Source: Allobosea sp. CS1GBMeth4 (GTDB lineage: Bacteria; Pseudomonadota; Alphaproteobacteria; Rhizobiales; Beijerinckiaceae). Taken from it: 64,000 bases of DNA. Shown piece after piece: positions 8,899-16,620 of this stretch. The notes beneath the pieces are model-generated. The model did not search any database and had not been told where the DNA came from. It saw nothing but the letters and a program-made list of their open reading frames with translations. Both the position numbers and the translations under genes were made by a program. The stretch is taken from assembly GCF_900185715.1 (NCBI RefSeq), contig NZ_FYAS01000025.1, forward strand, positions 1 to 64,000, given 5' to 3'. Numbering within the stretch: the first letter of the stretch is position 1; each line of letters begins with the position of its first letter.

Positions 8899-10086
8899 AT
8901 GCAAGGGCGTCACTTCCTGCACATTCCCGGCCCGAGCCCGATTCCGGACCGGATCCTGCGCGCCATCGCCATGCCGATCATCGACCATCGCAGCGCCGAG
9001 TTCGCCGCCCTCGGCAGGACCGTGCTGGACGGCAGCAAGGCCGTGTTCAAGACGACGCAGCCGGTGCTGATCTACCCTTCCTCCGGCACCGGCGCCTGGG
9101 AAGCGGCGATCGTCAACACGCTCTCCCCCGGCGACGCCGTGCTGATGGCCGAGACCGGCCATTTCGCCACGCTCTGGAAGAACATCGCCACGCGCTTCGG
9201 CATCGAGGTCGTCTTCATCCCCGGCGACTGGCGCCGCGGTGCCGATCCGGCAGCGATCGAGGCCAGGCTCGCCGAGGACAAGGCCCGCAGGATCAAGGCG
9301 GTGATGGTCGTCCACAACGAGACCTCGACCGGCGCGACCAGCCGCGTCGCCGAGATCCGCAAGGCGATCGACGCCGCCGGCCATCCGGCCCTGTTCATGG
9401 TCGACACCATCTCCTCGCTCGCCTCGGTCGACTACCGCCATGACGAATGGCAGGTCGACGTCACGGTCTCCGGCTCGCAGAAGGGGCTGATGCTGCCGCC
9501 CGGCCTCGGCTTCAACGCCGTCTCGGAGAAGGCCCTGGCGGCCTCGAAGGCCAATACGCTGCCGCGCTCCTATTGGGACTGGCAGGAGATGATCAAGATC
9601 AATGCCGGCGGCTTCTTCCCCTACACGCCGGCGACCAACCTCCTCTACGGGCTGAAGGAGGCGCTCGCCATGCTGCAGGAGGAAGGGCTGGACCAGGTCT
9701 TTACCCGCCACCAGCGCCTCGCGCGCGCCTGCCGCGCCGCGGTCCGGGCCTGGGGGCTGGACGTGCTCTGCGAGAATCCGGCCGAGCAATCGCCGGTGCT
9801 CACCGCCGTGCTGATGCCGCCGAGCCATGACGCCGACCGCCTCCGCAGGATCGCCTTGGAGAAGTTCAACATCTCGCTCGGCTCCGGCCTCGGCAAGGTC
9901 GCCGGCAAGGTCTTCCGCATCGGCCATCTCGGCGAATGCAACGAACTCAGCCTGCTCGGTGCCCTCTCCGGCGTCGAGATGGGCCTCGCCGCGGCCGGCG
10001 TGCCCCATCACAGCGGCGGCGTCGCGGCGGCGATGGCCGATCTCGAAGGCGCTGAAGCTGGCAACGAGGCGAAGGCCGTGGCCTGA
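8899..10086 (+). CDS. Serine/aspartate-glyoxylate type aminotransferase (class V, PLP)
   Basis: PLP enzyme of the alanine/serine-glyoxylate aminotransferase family, which turns glyoxylate into glycine at the expense of serine, alanine or aspartate. 395 residues, normal length. The PLP lysine is K195 in SGSQKGLMLPPG; the family start HIPGPSPIPDRIL and the cofactor aspartate (FMVDTISSLAS) are present. The start at 8899 has GGGGAGGA 10 bases upstream; the longer in-frame reading from 8764 lacks one. It could be SgaA-like (serine) or BhcA-like (aspartate); sequence alone does not settle which. Divergent from the GntR gene, next to a 2-hydroxyacid dehydrogenase that could supply glyoxylate. Confidence 0.9.
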   Translation: MQGRHFLHIPGPSPIPDRILRAIAMPIIDHRSAEFAALGRTVLDGSKAVFKTTQPVLIYPSSGTGAWEAAIVNTLSPGDAVLMAETGHFATLWKNIATRFGIEVVFIPGDWRRGADPAAIEARLAEDKARRIKAVMVVHNETSTGATSRVAEIRKAIDAAGHPALFMVDTISSLASVDYRHDEWQVDVTVSGSQKGLMLPPGLGFNAVSEKALAASKANTLPRSYWDWQEMIKINAGGFFPYTPATNLLYGLKEALAMLQEEGLDQVFTRHQRLARACRAAVRAWGLDVLCENPAEQSPVLTAVLMPPSHDADRLRRIALEKFNISLGSGLGKVAGKVFRIGHLGECNELSLLGALSGVEMGLAAAGVPHHSGGVAAAMADLEGAEAGNEAKAVA

Positions 10087-10116
10087 GCCTCAGGTAGCAG
10101 CAACCTATCTCGACTC

Positions 10117-10214
10117 CGTCATGCTCGCCCTTGTGGCGAGCATCCACGTCTTGAACACCGCATTCGACGAAGGACGAGAAGACGTGGATGGTCGGGACAA
10201 GCCCGACCGTGACG
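10117..10214. repeat. 98-bp cloverleaf-like palindromic intergenic repeat, copy 2
   Basis: Same length and layout as the element at 6618-6715. Left hairpin arms ATGCTCGCC / GGCGAGCAT and central stem arms CCACGTCTT / AAGACGTGG are identical; most differences fall in the central loop. It lies between the aminotransferase and the convergent OhrR-type gene. Confidence 0.85.
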
Positions 10215-10226
10215 GCAATGGCAGAC

Positions 10227-10712
10227 CTACTCGGCCTCGGCCACTTCGACGGCCCTCGTCCCCTGCCCGCGCGCCGCCTTGAGCAGATTGCTGCGCAGCC
10301 TGACCACCGCCTTCTGCACCACCGGAAAATCCGCACCGAGCCCGGCGGCCGCCACCAGGTTCATCGGCAGCGCCTTCTCGCGCAGCCTGCGGCCCTCCGG
10401 CGTGAGGCTGACGCGCACCTGGCGCTCATCGGCCGGATCGCGCTGACGGCGGATATAGCCGAGCGATTCCAGCTTCTTCAGGATCGGGGTCAACGTGTTC
10501 GACTCCAGGAACAGCTTCTCGCCCAGGCTGCCGACGCTCTGATTGTCCTCCTCCGAGAGCGCGATGATCGCGATGTACTGGGTATAGGTCAGCCCGAGTT
10601 CGTCGAGGATCGGCTTGTAGGCACGGCCATAAGCGAGGTTGGCCGAATAGATCGCGAAGCAGAGGAAATCCGCCAGCCTGGGGACCTCCGAATCTTGGGT
10701 TTCAGCAGCCAT
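10227..10712 (-). CDS. MarR/OhrR-type redox-sensing regulator
   Basis: MarR-family repressor, 161 residues, closest in pattern to OhrR. The N-terminal helix carries the redox cysteine C18 in LADFLCFAIYSANLAYGRAYKP, then LGLTYTQYIAIIAL, then the winged helix (VGSLGEKLFLESNTLTPILK; DPADERQVRVSLT). OhrR proteins leave DNA when this Cys is oxidised by organic peroxide. The start at 10712 gives a normal N-terminus. It is divergent from an exported alpha/beta hydrolase, not the usual ohr peroxidase, with two palindromic operators between them. Confidence 0.88.
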   Translation of the reverse strand: MAAETQDSEVPRLADFLCFAIYSANLAYGRAYKPILDELGLTYTQYIAIIALSEEDNQSVGSLGEKLFLESNTLTPILKKLESLGYIRRQRDPADERQVRVSLTPEGRRLREKALPMNLVAAAGLGADFPVVQKAVVRLRSNLLKAARGQGTRAVEVAEAE

Positions 10713-10757
10713 GCCATGCCTCGTCGTGAGAGCGCTATCGTCACACCGATATATATC

Positions 10758-10833
10758 GCATCCGATTAAATCGGAACAGTTGACATCCGCTTGGGTGCGG
10801 TCATACAACACGCATCCGATTAAATCGGATGCG
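10758..10833. promoter_or_regulatory. Twin palindromic operators of the OhrR-type regulator
   Basis: Two copies of the dyad TCCGATT-A-AATCGGA, centred on 10768 and 10822. The second is extended to 11-base perfect arms (CGCATCCGATT / AATCGGATGCG). Centres are 54 bp apart, about five helical turns, so both sites face the same side. Both lie in the divergent region between the regulator and the hydrolase. Confidence 0.8.
10780..10808 (+). promoter_or_regulatory. Probable promoter of the alpha/beta hydrolase gene
   Basis: A perfect -35 (TTGACA, 10780-10785) is followed after about 17 bases by an ATACAA -10-like box. The promoter lies between the two operators, and the second operator covers the expected start of transcription, as for direct repression. 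Confidence 0.55.
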
Positions 10834-10859
10834 ACTTAACTTGCAGAGGGAAGCTCGTC

Positions 10860-11924
10860 ATGTCTTGGCTCAACAAGATTCTCGACAGCGGCCGCACCCA
10901 CGCCACCGGCGGCCGCGAAACTATCGATCCCAGCCGCCGCCTCTTTGTCGGCGCCATGACGACAGCGATCGCCGCAGCCGGGCTCGGCCTCGGCCGGCCG
11001 GCATCGGCTGCATCGCCCGCGCTGTCCTCCTTCGGCCCGCTCAAGCGGATTGACGCCGGCGTGCTCAGTGTCTCCTATGCCGAGCTGGGCCCTGCCGACG
11101 GCCCGGTCGTCATCCTGCTCCATGGCTGGCCCTACGACATCCACACCTATGTCGATGTCGCCCCGCTTCTGGCGGCCAAGGGTCATCGGGTCATCGTGCC
11201 CTTCCTGCGCGGCAATGGCGGAACCCGCTTCCTCTCGCCGGACACACCGCGCAACGGCCAGCAGGCTGCGCTGGCCGTCGACGTCATCGCGCTGATGGAC
11301 TCGTTGCGGATCGACAGGGCGTTGCTCGGCGGCTGCGACTGGGGCGCGCGCACCGCCTGCATCGTCGCGGCGCTCTGGCCGGAGCGGGTCAATGGCCTGG
11401 TCTCGGTCAGCGGCTATCTCATCGGCAGCCAGGAGCTCAACAAGGCTCCGCTGCCGCCGAAGGCCGAGCTGCAATGGTGGTATCAATACTATTTCGCCAC
11501 CGAGCGCGGCGCAGCCGGCTATGCTAGGAACACCCGGGATTTCGCCCGCCTGATCTGGCAGACCGCCTCGCCGAAATGGGGTTTCGACGACGAGACCTTC
11601 GCGCGTTCCGCAGCATCCTTCGACAACCCCGACCACGTGGCGATCTCGATCCACAACTACCGATGGCGCCTCGGCCTGGCGCAGGGCGAAGCTCGGTTCG
11701 ACGCATTCGAGAAGCAACTCGCCGCGTTCCCGAACATCCGCGTGCCGACCATCACGCTGGAGGGCGACGCCAATGGCGCGCCGCACCCCGCTCCTGCGAG
11801 CTATGCCGGAAAATTCTCCGGCTGGTACCGGCACAGGACGATCGACGGCGGCGTCGGCCACAATCTTCCGCAGGAGGCCCCGGCCGCCTTCGCCGACGCC
11901 GTCATCGCCGTCGGCCATACCTGA
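10860..11924 (+). CDS. Tat-exported alpha/beta hydrolase (epoxide hydrolase/dehalogenase-like)
   Basis: 354 residues. A twin-arginine signal lies at about 25-50 (SRRLFVGAM, then a hydrophobic run ending RPASA). The hydrolase fold follows: HGWP oxyanion motif (89-92), nucleophile elbow GGCDWGA with Asp160, and a C-terminal GVGHNLPQE catalytic His. An Asp nucleophile in C-D-W-G is the pattern of epoxide hydrolases and haloalkane dehalogenases rather than esterases. The divergent OhrR-type gene and its operators suggest induction by oxidised or electrophilic compounds. Substrate not determinable. Confidence 0.85.
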   Translation: MSWLNKILDSGRTHATGGRETIDPSRRLFVGAMTTAIAAAGLGLGRPASAASPALSSFGPLKRIDAGVLSVSYAELGPADGPVVILLHGWPYDIHTYVDVAPLLAAKGHRVIVPFLRGNGGTRFLSPDTPRNGQQAALAVDVIALMDSLRIDRALLGGCDWGARTACIVAALWPERVNGLVSVSGYLIGSQELNKAPLPPKAELQWWYQYYFATERGAAGYARNTRDFARLIWQTASPKWGFDDETFARSAASFDNPDHVAISIHNYRWRLGLAQGEARFDAFEKQLAAFPNIRVPTITLEGDANGAPHPAPASYAGKFSGWYRHRTIDGGVGHNLPQEAPAAFADAVIAVGHT

Positions 11925-12057
11925 AGGCGGCATCCGCGAGAGCGCGGCTCGGGAAGGTTACCGGAGCCGTGTCCGGATGCCGACAAATGCGAGGGATTCC
12001 CGAAGGCCCGTCTTTACGCCCCTCCTCTACGATCCGCGCGATGACGGGGAGGAAGAG

Positions 12058-12564
12058 ATGGCCTTGAAGATGATGCTGGCCGGGGCGGCCGCGCTGATGC
12101 TGCGGCAGATCCCGGTGGCGACGGTGGCCGAGCAGGCGCCGCTGGTGGCGCATGCCCCGGACGACCTGCCGATGGAGCCCTCGCCCATCGAGCCGTCCTG
12201 GATTATCGCCGGAGAGCCCGTCGCACGGGTCGGCCTGCATTCGCGCGCCGGCGACGACGCCGCCTCCACCGCGATCTGGGATTGCACCGCCGGGGAGTTC
12301 CGCTGGTTCTTCGATTGGGACGAGACCGTCGTCATCCTCGAAGGCGAGGTCCACGTCACCGCGCAGGACGGCTCGCAGCGAGTGCTGCGCCAGGGCGACA
12401 TCGCCTATTTCGCCGGCAAGACCTGGGCGACTTGGCGGATCGACTCCTATGTCCGCAAGATCGCCTTCTGCCGCAAACGCTTCCCGGCACCGGTCGCGCT
12501 TGCCTACCAGTTGCGCAACATGCTGCGCGGCGACCGCGGATCGCAGGGCGGCCTCGCCGCCTGA
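12058..12564 (+). CDS. Cupin-domain protein (DUF861-like)
   Basis: 168 residues with one small-barrel cupin domain at about 75-145 (WDCTAGEFRWFFDWDETVVILEGEVHVT, then GDIAYFAGKTWATWRI). This resembles the DUF861/RmlC-like group of unknown sugar- or ureidoglycolate-related proteins. ATG at 12058 is preceded by GGGAGGAAG. The N-terminus has a short hydrophobic stretch but no convincing signal peptide. It follows the hydrolase with a 133-base gap and may be read from the same transcript. Confidence 0.75.
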   Translation: MALKMMLAGAAALMLRQIPVATVAEQAPLVAHAPDDLPMEPSPIEPSWIIAGEPVARVGLHSRAGDDAASTAIWDCTAGEFRWFFDWDETVVILEGEVHVTAQDGSQRVLRQGDIAYFAGKTWATWRIDSYVRKIAFCRKRFPAPVALAYQLRNMLRGDRGSQGGLAA

Positions 12565-12885
12565 AGCAGACGCCTTCCAGGGCAACCGGCCAGGGCCTTT
12601 CGCCGCACGGGCCGACGGCGGCGGCATCGGCTCGCCGGGCGGATCGAGACCTCGCGCCTGTTCACAGCGTTTCGAGCAGTCATCGCGCCGGCCGGCGGCC
12701 GGCGCGGGCGACACGCAAGAGACCGGCCGCCGAAGGCTTGCCCGGCTCCAAGTTGGCCGCCACCTCCATCTGCGTCATTAACCATCGGTTAACCACGTCG
12801 ACTTAGCCTTGAACCTGGAGAACGGGCTGAATTGAGAGAACGACCTACGACTGACCATCACCGGCAGCAATAAACGGAGGAAGGC
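12565..12885. other. Intergenic region before the pilus locus
   Basis: 321 bases with no supportable gene. The 5' part is GC-rich without clear structure. The 3' part carries a CtrA-like box (annotated separately) and, just before the pilin start, the strong ribosome site GGAGGAAGG. Confidence 0.6.
12778..12793. promoter_or_regulatory. CtrA-like binding box upstream of the chaperone-usher locus
   Basis: TTAACCATCGGTTAAC fits the alphaproteobacterial CtrA consensus TTAA-N7-TTAAC exactly and is also a 6-bp-arm palindrome. It sits 93 bases upstream of the pilin start. CtrA controls cell-cycle and surface-structure genes in this class. Function here is inferred from the motif only. Confidence 0.6.
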
Positions 12886-13362
12886 ATGCGCTCGGCCTGG
12901 ATCGTGCTGTTCATCGGCATGCTGGCGGGCGAGGCGAGCGCCGCGACCGCGACGAGCACCTTCCAGGTCCTGATCAATATCCAGGCGGCCTGCACCATCA
13001 CAAGCGCCACCGATCTCAATTTCGGGAATGTCGGCGTCCTCAGCGCCAGCATCGATTCCACCAGCACCGTCACGGTGCAGTGCACCGCCACGACGCCCTA
13101 TACGATCGGGCTCAATGCCGGCCTCAACGGCGGCGGCGTCACGACGCGGCAGATGAGCGGCGCCGGCGGTCTGGTGAACTATGCCCTGTCCCGGGACCCC
13201 GCGCGGACTTTGAACTGGGGCGAAACCATCGGGGTCGACACCGTCGCCGGAACCGGCTCGGGCGCGGCTCAGGCCTATACCGTCTATGGCCGGGTGCCGG
13301 CACAGGCCACCCCCAGCCCCGCCCTCTACACCGACACGATCACCATAACAGTCACCTACTGA
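12886..13362 (+). CDS. Archaic chaperone-usher pilus major subunit (spore coat U / CsuA/B-like)
   Basis: 158 residues with a signal peptide (MRSAWIVLFIGMLAGEASA) and one SCPU/CsuA/B domain: N-terminal donor strand (ATSTFQVLINIQAACTI), LNFGNVGVL, a Cys pair, and the C-terminal YTVYGRVPAQATPSPALYTD...TVTY signature. Subunits of this family polymerise outside the cell by donor-strand exchange. First gene of a four-gene locus with chaperone, usher and tip subunit, with strong ribosome site GGAGGAAGG. Confidence 0.9.
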   Translation: MRSAWIVLFIGMLAGEASAATATSTFQVLINIQAACTITSATDLNFGNVGVLSASIDSTSTVTVQCTATTPYTIGLNAGLNGGGVTTRQMSGAGGLVNYALSRDPARTLNWGETIGVDTVAGTGSGAAQAYTVYGRVPAQATPSPALYTDTITITVTY

Positions 13363-13472
13363 CCACGGCTGGCCGAGCCGGCTTCGTACGGAGATCTTCG
13401 AGAAAATCCGCGCGGACGGGCCACGAAGCCGTGGCCGACGACGAACCGCGCCCGTCACCGGAGGAAGATGCC

Positions 13473-14192
13473 ATGAGAGCCCGCCTCGCCCTGGCCGTCG
13501 CCTGCGGCCTCACCACGACGACGGCATCGGCCGCTTCGCTGCAGGTCGCACCGGTGCTGCTCGATGTCCCTGCCGCGGGCTCCGCCACGACGATCACGCT
13601 CCGCAACACGGACACCCAGCCGATCACGGCGCAGATCAGGGTCTATCGCTGGGTCCAGGCCGGCGGCGAGGAACGGCTCGAGCCGACCGGCGACGTCGTC
13701 GCCAGCCCGCCCTTCGTCGAGCTGCGCGCCCGCCAGGACTACACGGTGCGCGTGGTCCGGACCGTGCGCCGAACCGTTGCCGGCGAGGAGGCGTACCGCC
13801 TCGTCATCGACGAGTTGCCTCGGCCGCAGCAGCGCAGCGGCACGGTCTCGCTCGTGCTGCGCCATGTCGTCCCGGTCTTCTTCGCAAGTCGCGGCACCTC
13901 GCCCGCGAACCTGACCTGGGGCGTCAGCACGCAGGGTCGGCGCCTGGTGCTCAATGCCCGCAATCATGGCGACGCCCGCCTGCGGCTCTCCGCCGTCAGC
14001 ATCCGCGATGCGTCGGGCCGGGTCGTGGGGGCCAGCAAGGGCCTGGTCGGCTACGCGCTCGGACAGGGCACGATGAGCTGGCCGCTTCCAGCCACGGGGC
14101 CGCTGCCGCGCCCTGGCAGCAGGGTTTCGATCAGCGGCTCAGGCGAAACCGGTCCCTTCAATGCGGCCGCACGTGTCCAAGCGACGCCTTAG
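13473..14192 (+). CDS. Periplasmic pilus chaperone (CsuC-like, PapD superfamily)
   Basis: 239 residues. Signal peptide MRARLALAVACGLTTTTASA, then an Ig-like PapD domain: LQVAPVLLDVPAAGSATTITL, REDYTVRVVRT-like G1 segment (here RQDYTVRVVRTVRRTVAGEE), YRLVIDELP, and a second domain from about 140. The PapD N-domain reads like the archaic CsuC/FimC-type chaperones. ATG at 13473 follows GAGGAAG. The gene ends 32 bases inside the usher gene, so translation is probably coupled. Confidence 0.9.
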   Translation: MRARLALAVACGLTTTTASAASLQVAPVLLDVPAAGSATTITLRNTDTQPITAQIRVYRWVQAGGEERLEPTGDVVASPPFVELRARQDYTVRVVRTVRRTVAGEEAYRLVIDELPRPQQRSGTVSLVLRHVVPVFFASRGTSPANLTWGVSTQGRRLVLNARNHGDARLRLSAVSIRDASGRVVGASKGLVGYALGQGTMSWPLPATGPLPRPGSRVSISGSGETGPFNAAARVQATP

Positions 14193-16620
14193 CTGCTGGC
14201 AGCTGGTCTTGCTGATCAACGCCGACTCCCTGCTGGCGCTCTGCAACGCTGCGGCAACCGAAGGCCGCGCCCGCGATCTTCAGCTCGACGTTTCCCTGGG
14301 CGGCCAGGCGATCGGCCTCATCGGAGCGTTCCGTCAGAGCGAGACGGGCGCGCTGTCGGCGCGCCGCAAGGAACTGGAAGAGCTCGGCATCAGGGTTCCC
14401 GAGCACTTCCGGCCCGAGGACGAGGTTCCGCTCGGCGCCATCCCCGGGCTGAGCCATCGCTACGACGAAGCCCGGCAGCGCATCGATCTGCAGGCTCCCG
14501 ACGCCCTTCGGATGCGCAAGATCTACGATGCGACGCCGCAGCCGGACACGACGCCCGCGACGGGCCTGGCGACGACCGGCGCCGTGCTCAACTACACGCT
14601 CCTCGCCAATTCCAGCGGGGCGCAATTCCATGAGGTCTGGCGCTATCCCAGCCTCTCCGCCAATCTGGACGGGCGCGTCTTCAGCCCGTTCGGCGTGCTG
14701 TCGCAGAGCGGAATCGTCGCCAACCGCTCGCTCGCTGCGGACAAGGCCGACATCCTGCGGCTCGACACCACCTGGAGCTATTCCGACCCTGCGGCGCTGC
14801 TGACCTACCGGGCCGGCGATACCATTTCCGGGGGCTTGGCCTGGACCCGCCCGGTTCGCCTGGGGGGCCTGCAGATCCAGCGCAATTTCGGGCTGCGGCC
14901 CGATCTCGTCACCCTGCCCCTGCCGAGCATCGACGGCAGCGCCGCCGTGCCCTCGACGGTCGACGTCTTCGTCAACGGCATCCGCACGGTGTCGCAGCCT
15001 GTCGATGCCGGGCCGTTCCGCATCAACAACCTGCCCATCCTGTCGGGTAACGGCAATGCCAGCGTCGTCCTGCGCGATGCCTCCGGCCAGCAGAGCGAGA
15101 CCACGCTGCCCTTCGCCGTCTCGGGCAAGCTGCTGCGGCCCGGCCTCAGCGATTTCTCCGCCGAGATCGGCATGCCGCGCCTGCAATACGGGTTGCGCTC
15201 CAGCCTCTATGCCGAACAGCCCGCGGGCTCGGGGAGCGTGCGCTACGGGCTGAGCGATCGCCTCACCCTGATGGCGCATGGCGAGGCGGCGCGCGCATTC
15301 GGCAATGCCGGCGCCGGCGCCGTCATCGGGCTCGGGCCGCTCGGGCTCGTCAGCGCCGCCGGCGCGGGGAGCTGGCGCGGCGGCGCGGCCGGCGGCCTGG
15401 CCTATTTCGCTTTCGAGACCCGCCTGGGCGACGTCTCTGTCTTCGCCTCGAGCCAGCGCAGCTTCGGCGACTATCACGACCTCGCCTCCGCGACGGCCTC
15501 GCCTGCCGCACTCGGCACGCTCGCCTTGACTTTGGCCGACACCGGCGCCGCGACCGATGCGCGCGGCTGGTCCTGGCTGCAGCTGCCGCCGCGCGCCGTC
15601 GATCGCGTCTCCGTCGGCCTGCCGGCGCCGCTGCTCGGCGGCGGGCTCAATCTCGGCTTCGCCCAGCTCAGGGAGGTCGGCGGCCGCACCAGCCGCATCG
15701 TCAATGCCAGCTATTCGCGGCCGCTGCCGCGCGGCGGCTCGTTCTACGTCACCGTCTTCGCGGATCTGGTGTCGGGCGGTTCGGCCGGCGTCTTCGCCGG
15801 ATTGTCCTTCCCGTTCGGCGGCAACATCACCTCCTCCGCCGGCTTCACCCGCTCCGGCGGCGCCTGGGCGCTGGCCGCCGACATCGCAAAGCCGATCCAG
15901 CAGGAGCCGGGCAGCATCGGCTGGCGCCTGCGTGACGTCGAAGGCGCCGGCGGCCAGCGTCGTCGCACGGCTTCCCTCGCCTATCGCGGCGATTACGGAC
16001 AGGTCGAGGGCGCAGTCGAGCAGAGCGCCGGGCGCGTCGCCGGCTCGGCGCAGCTCGACGGCGCCCTGGTCGCAGCCGGCGGCAGCCTCCTCCTCGCCAA
16101 CCGCATCGACGACGCCTTCGCCATCGCCAAGGTCGGCGTCCCCGGCGTCGACGTCCTCCACGAGAACCGCGTCGTGGCCCGCACCGGCGCCGGCGGCACG
16201 GCCCTGATCCCCAATCTGCGCTCCTATCAGTCCAACCGGATCGCGATCGACGCGCGCGGCCTGCCGGTCACCGCCGTGGCGGAGACGACCCAGGAGGTCG
16301 CGGCGCCGCCCGACAGGGCCGGCATCATCGTCGACTTCGCGGTGCGCTCAGCCGTCGACGCCGCGATCGTCGTGCTCCACGGGCGCGACGGCAAACCGCT
16401 GCCGGCCGGCTCGCGCGGCGCGCTCCAGCCCGGGCTGCGTGGGGTCGCGAGCCCGGCTCCCGATCTCGTCGTGGGCTATGACGGGCGCGCCTTCGTCGAA
16501 GGGCTCGGCGCCGACAACGAGATCCGCGTCCGCCTCGCCGACGGCGAATGCAGCGCCCGCTTTCCCTTCGCTCCCAGGGAAGGGGTGCAGGTCACGATCG
16601 GACCGGTGCCATGCCGATGA
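14161..16620 (+). CDS. Outer-membrane usher (CsuD/FimD family)
   Basis: 819 residues, the size of archaic ushers. It has an N-terminal substrate-binding domain (LQLDVSLGGQAIGLIGAF), a beta-barrel with a plug-domain region around 250-320 (VDVFVNGIRTVSQPVDAGPFRINNLP, a hallmark usher motif), and C-terminal domains (YDGRAFVEGLGADNEIRVRL...CSARFPF). Assembles and exports the pilin subunits through the outer membrane. It overlaps the chaperone gene by 32 bases and the tip-subunit gene by a few bases, the latter as an ATGA junction. The first 30 residues are a weak signal peptide; an internal start is possible. Confidence 0.92.
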   Translation: MRPHVSKRRLSCWQLVLLINADSLLALCNAAATEGRARDLQLDVSLGGQAIGLIGAFRQSETGALSARRKELEELGIRVPEHFRPEDEVPLGAIPGLSHRYDEARQRIDLQAPDALRMRKIYDATPQPDTTPATGLATTGAVLNYTLLANSSGAQFHEVWRYPSLSANLDGRVFSPFGVLSQSGIVANRSLAADKADILRLDTTWSYSDPAALLTYRAGDTISGGLAWTRPVRLGGLQIQRNFGLRPDLVTLPLPSIDGSAAVPSTVDVFVNGIRTVSQPVDAGPFRINNLPILSGNGNASVVLRDASGQQSETTLPFAVSGKLLRPGLSDFSAEIGMPRLQYGLRSSLYAEQPAGSGSVRYGLSDRLTLMAHGEAARAFGNAGAGAVIGLGPLGLVSAAGAGSWRGGAAGGLAYFAFETRLGDVSVFASSQRSFGDYHDLASATASPAALGTLALTLADTGAATDARGWSWLQLPPRAVDRVSVGLPAPLLGGGLNLGFAQLREVGGRTSRIVNASYSRPLPRGGSFYVTVFADLVSGGSAGVFAGLSFPFGGNITSSAGFTRSGGAWALAADIAKPIQQEPGSIGWRLRDVEGAGGQRRRTASLAYRGDYGQVEGAVEQSAGRVAGSAQLDGALVAAGGSLLLANRIDDAFAIAKVGVPGVDVLHENRVVARTGAGGTALIPNLRSYQSNRIAIDARGLPVTAVAETTQEVAAPPDRAGIIVDFAVRSAVDAAIVVLHGRDGKPLPAGSRGALQPGLRGVASPAPDLVVGYDGRAFVEGLGADNEIRVRLADGECSARFPFAPREGVQVTIGPVPCR

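Noticed and set aside
11773-12057. N-terminal extension of the cupin gene over the hydrolase end
   Set aside because: It overlaps the hydrolase coding sequence in another frame and lacks a ribosome site; ATG 12058 has a strong one.
14158-16161. 667-codon open frame antisense to the usher gene
   Set aside because: Shadow frame of the usher; no signal peptide, fold or family pattern.
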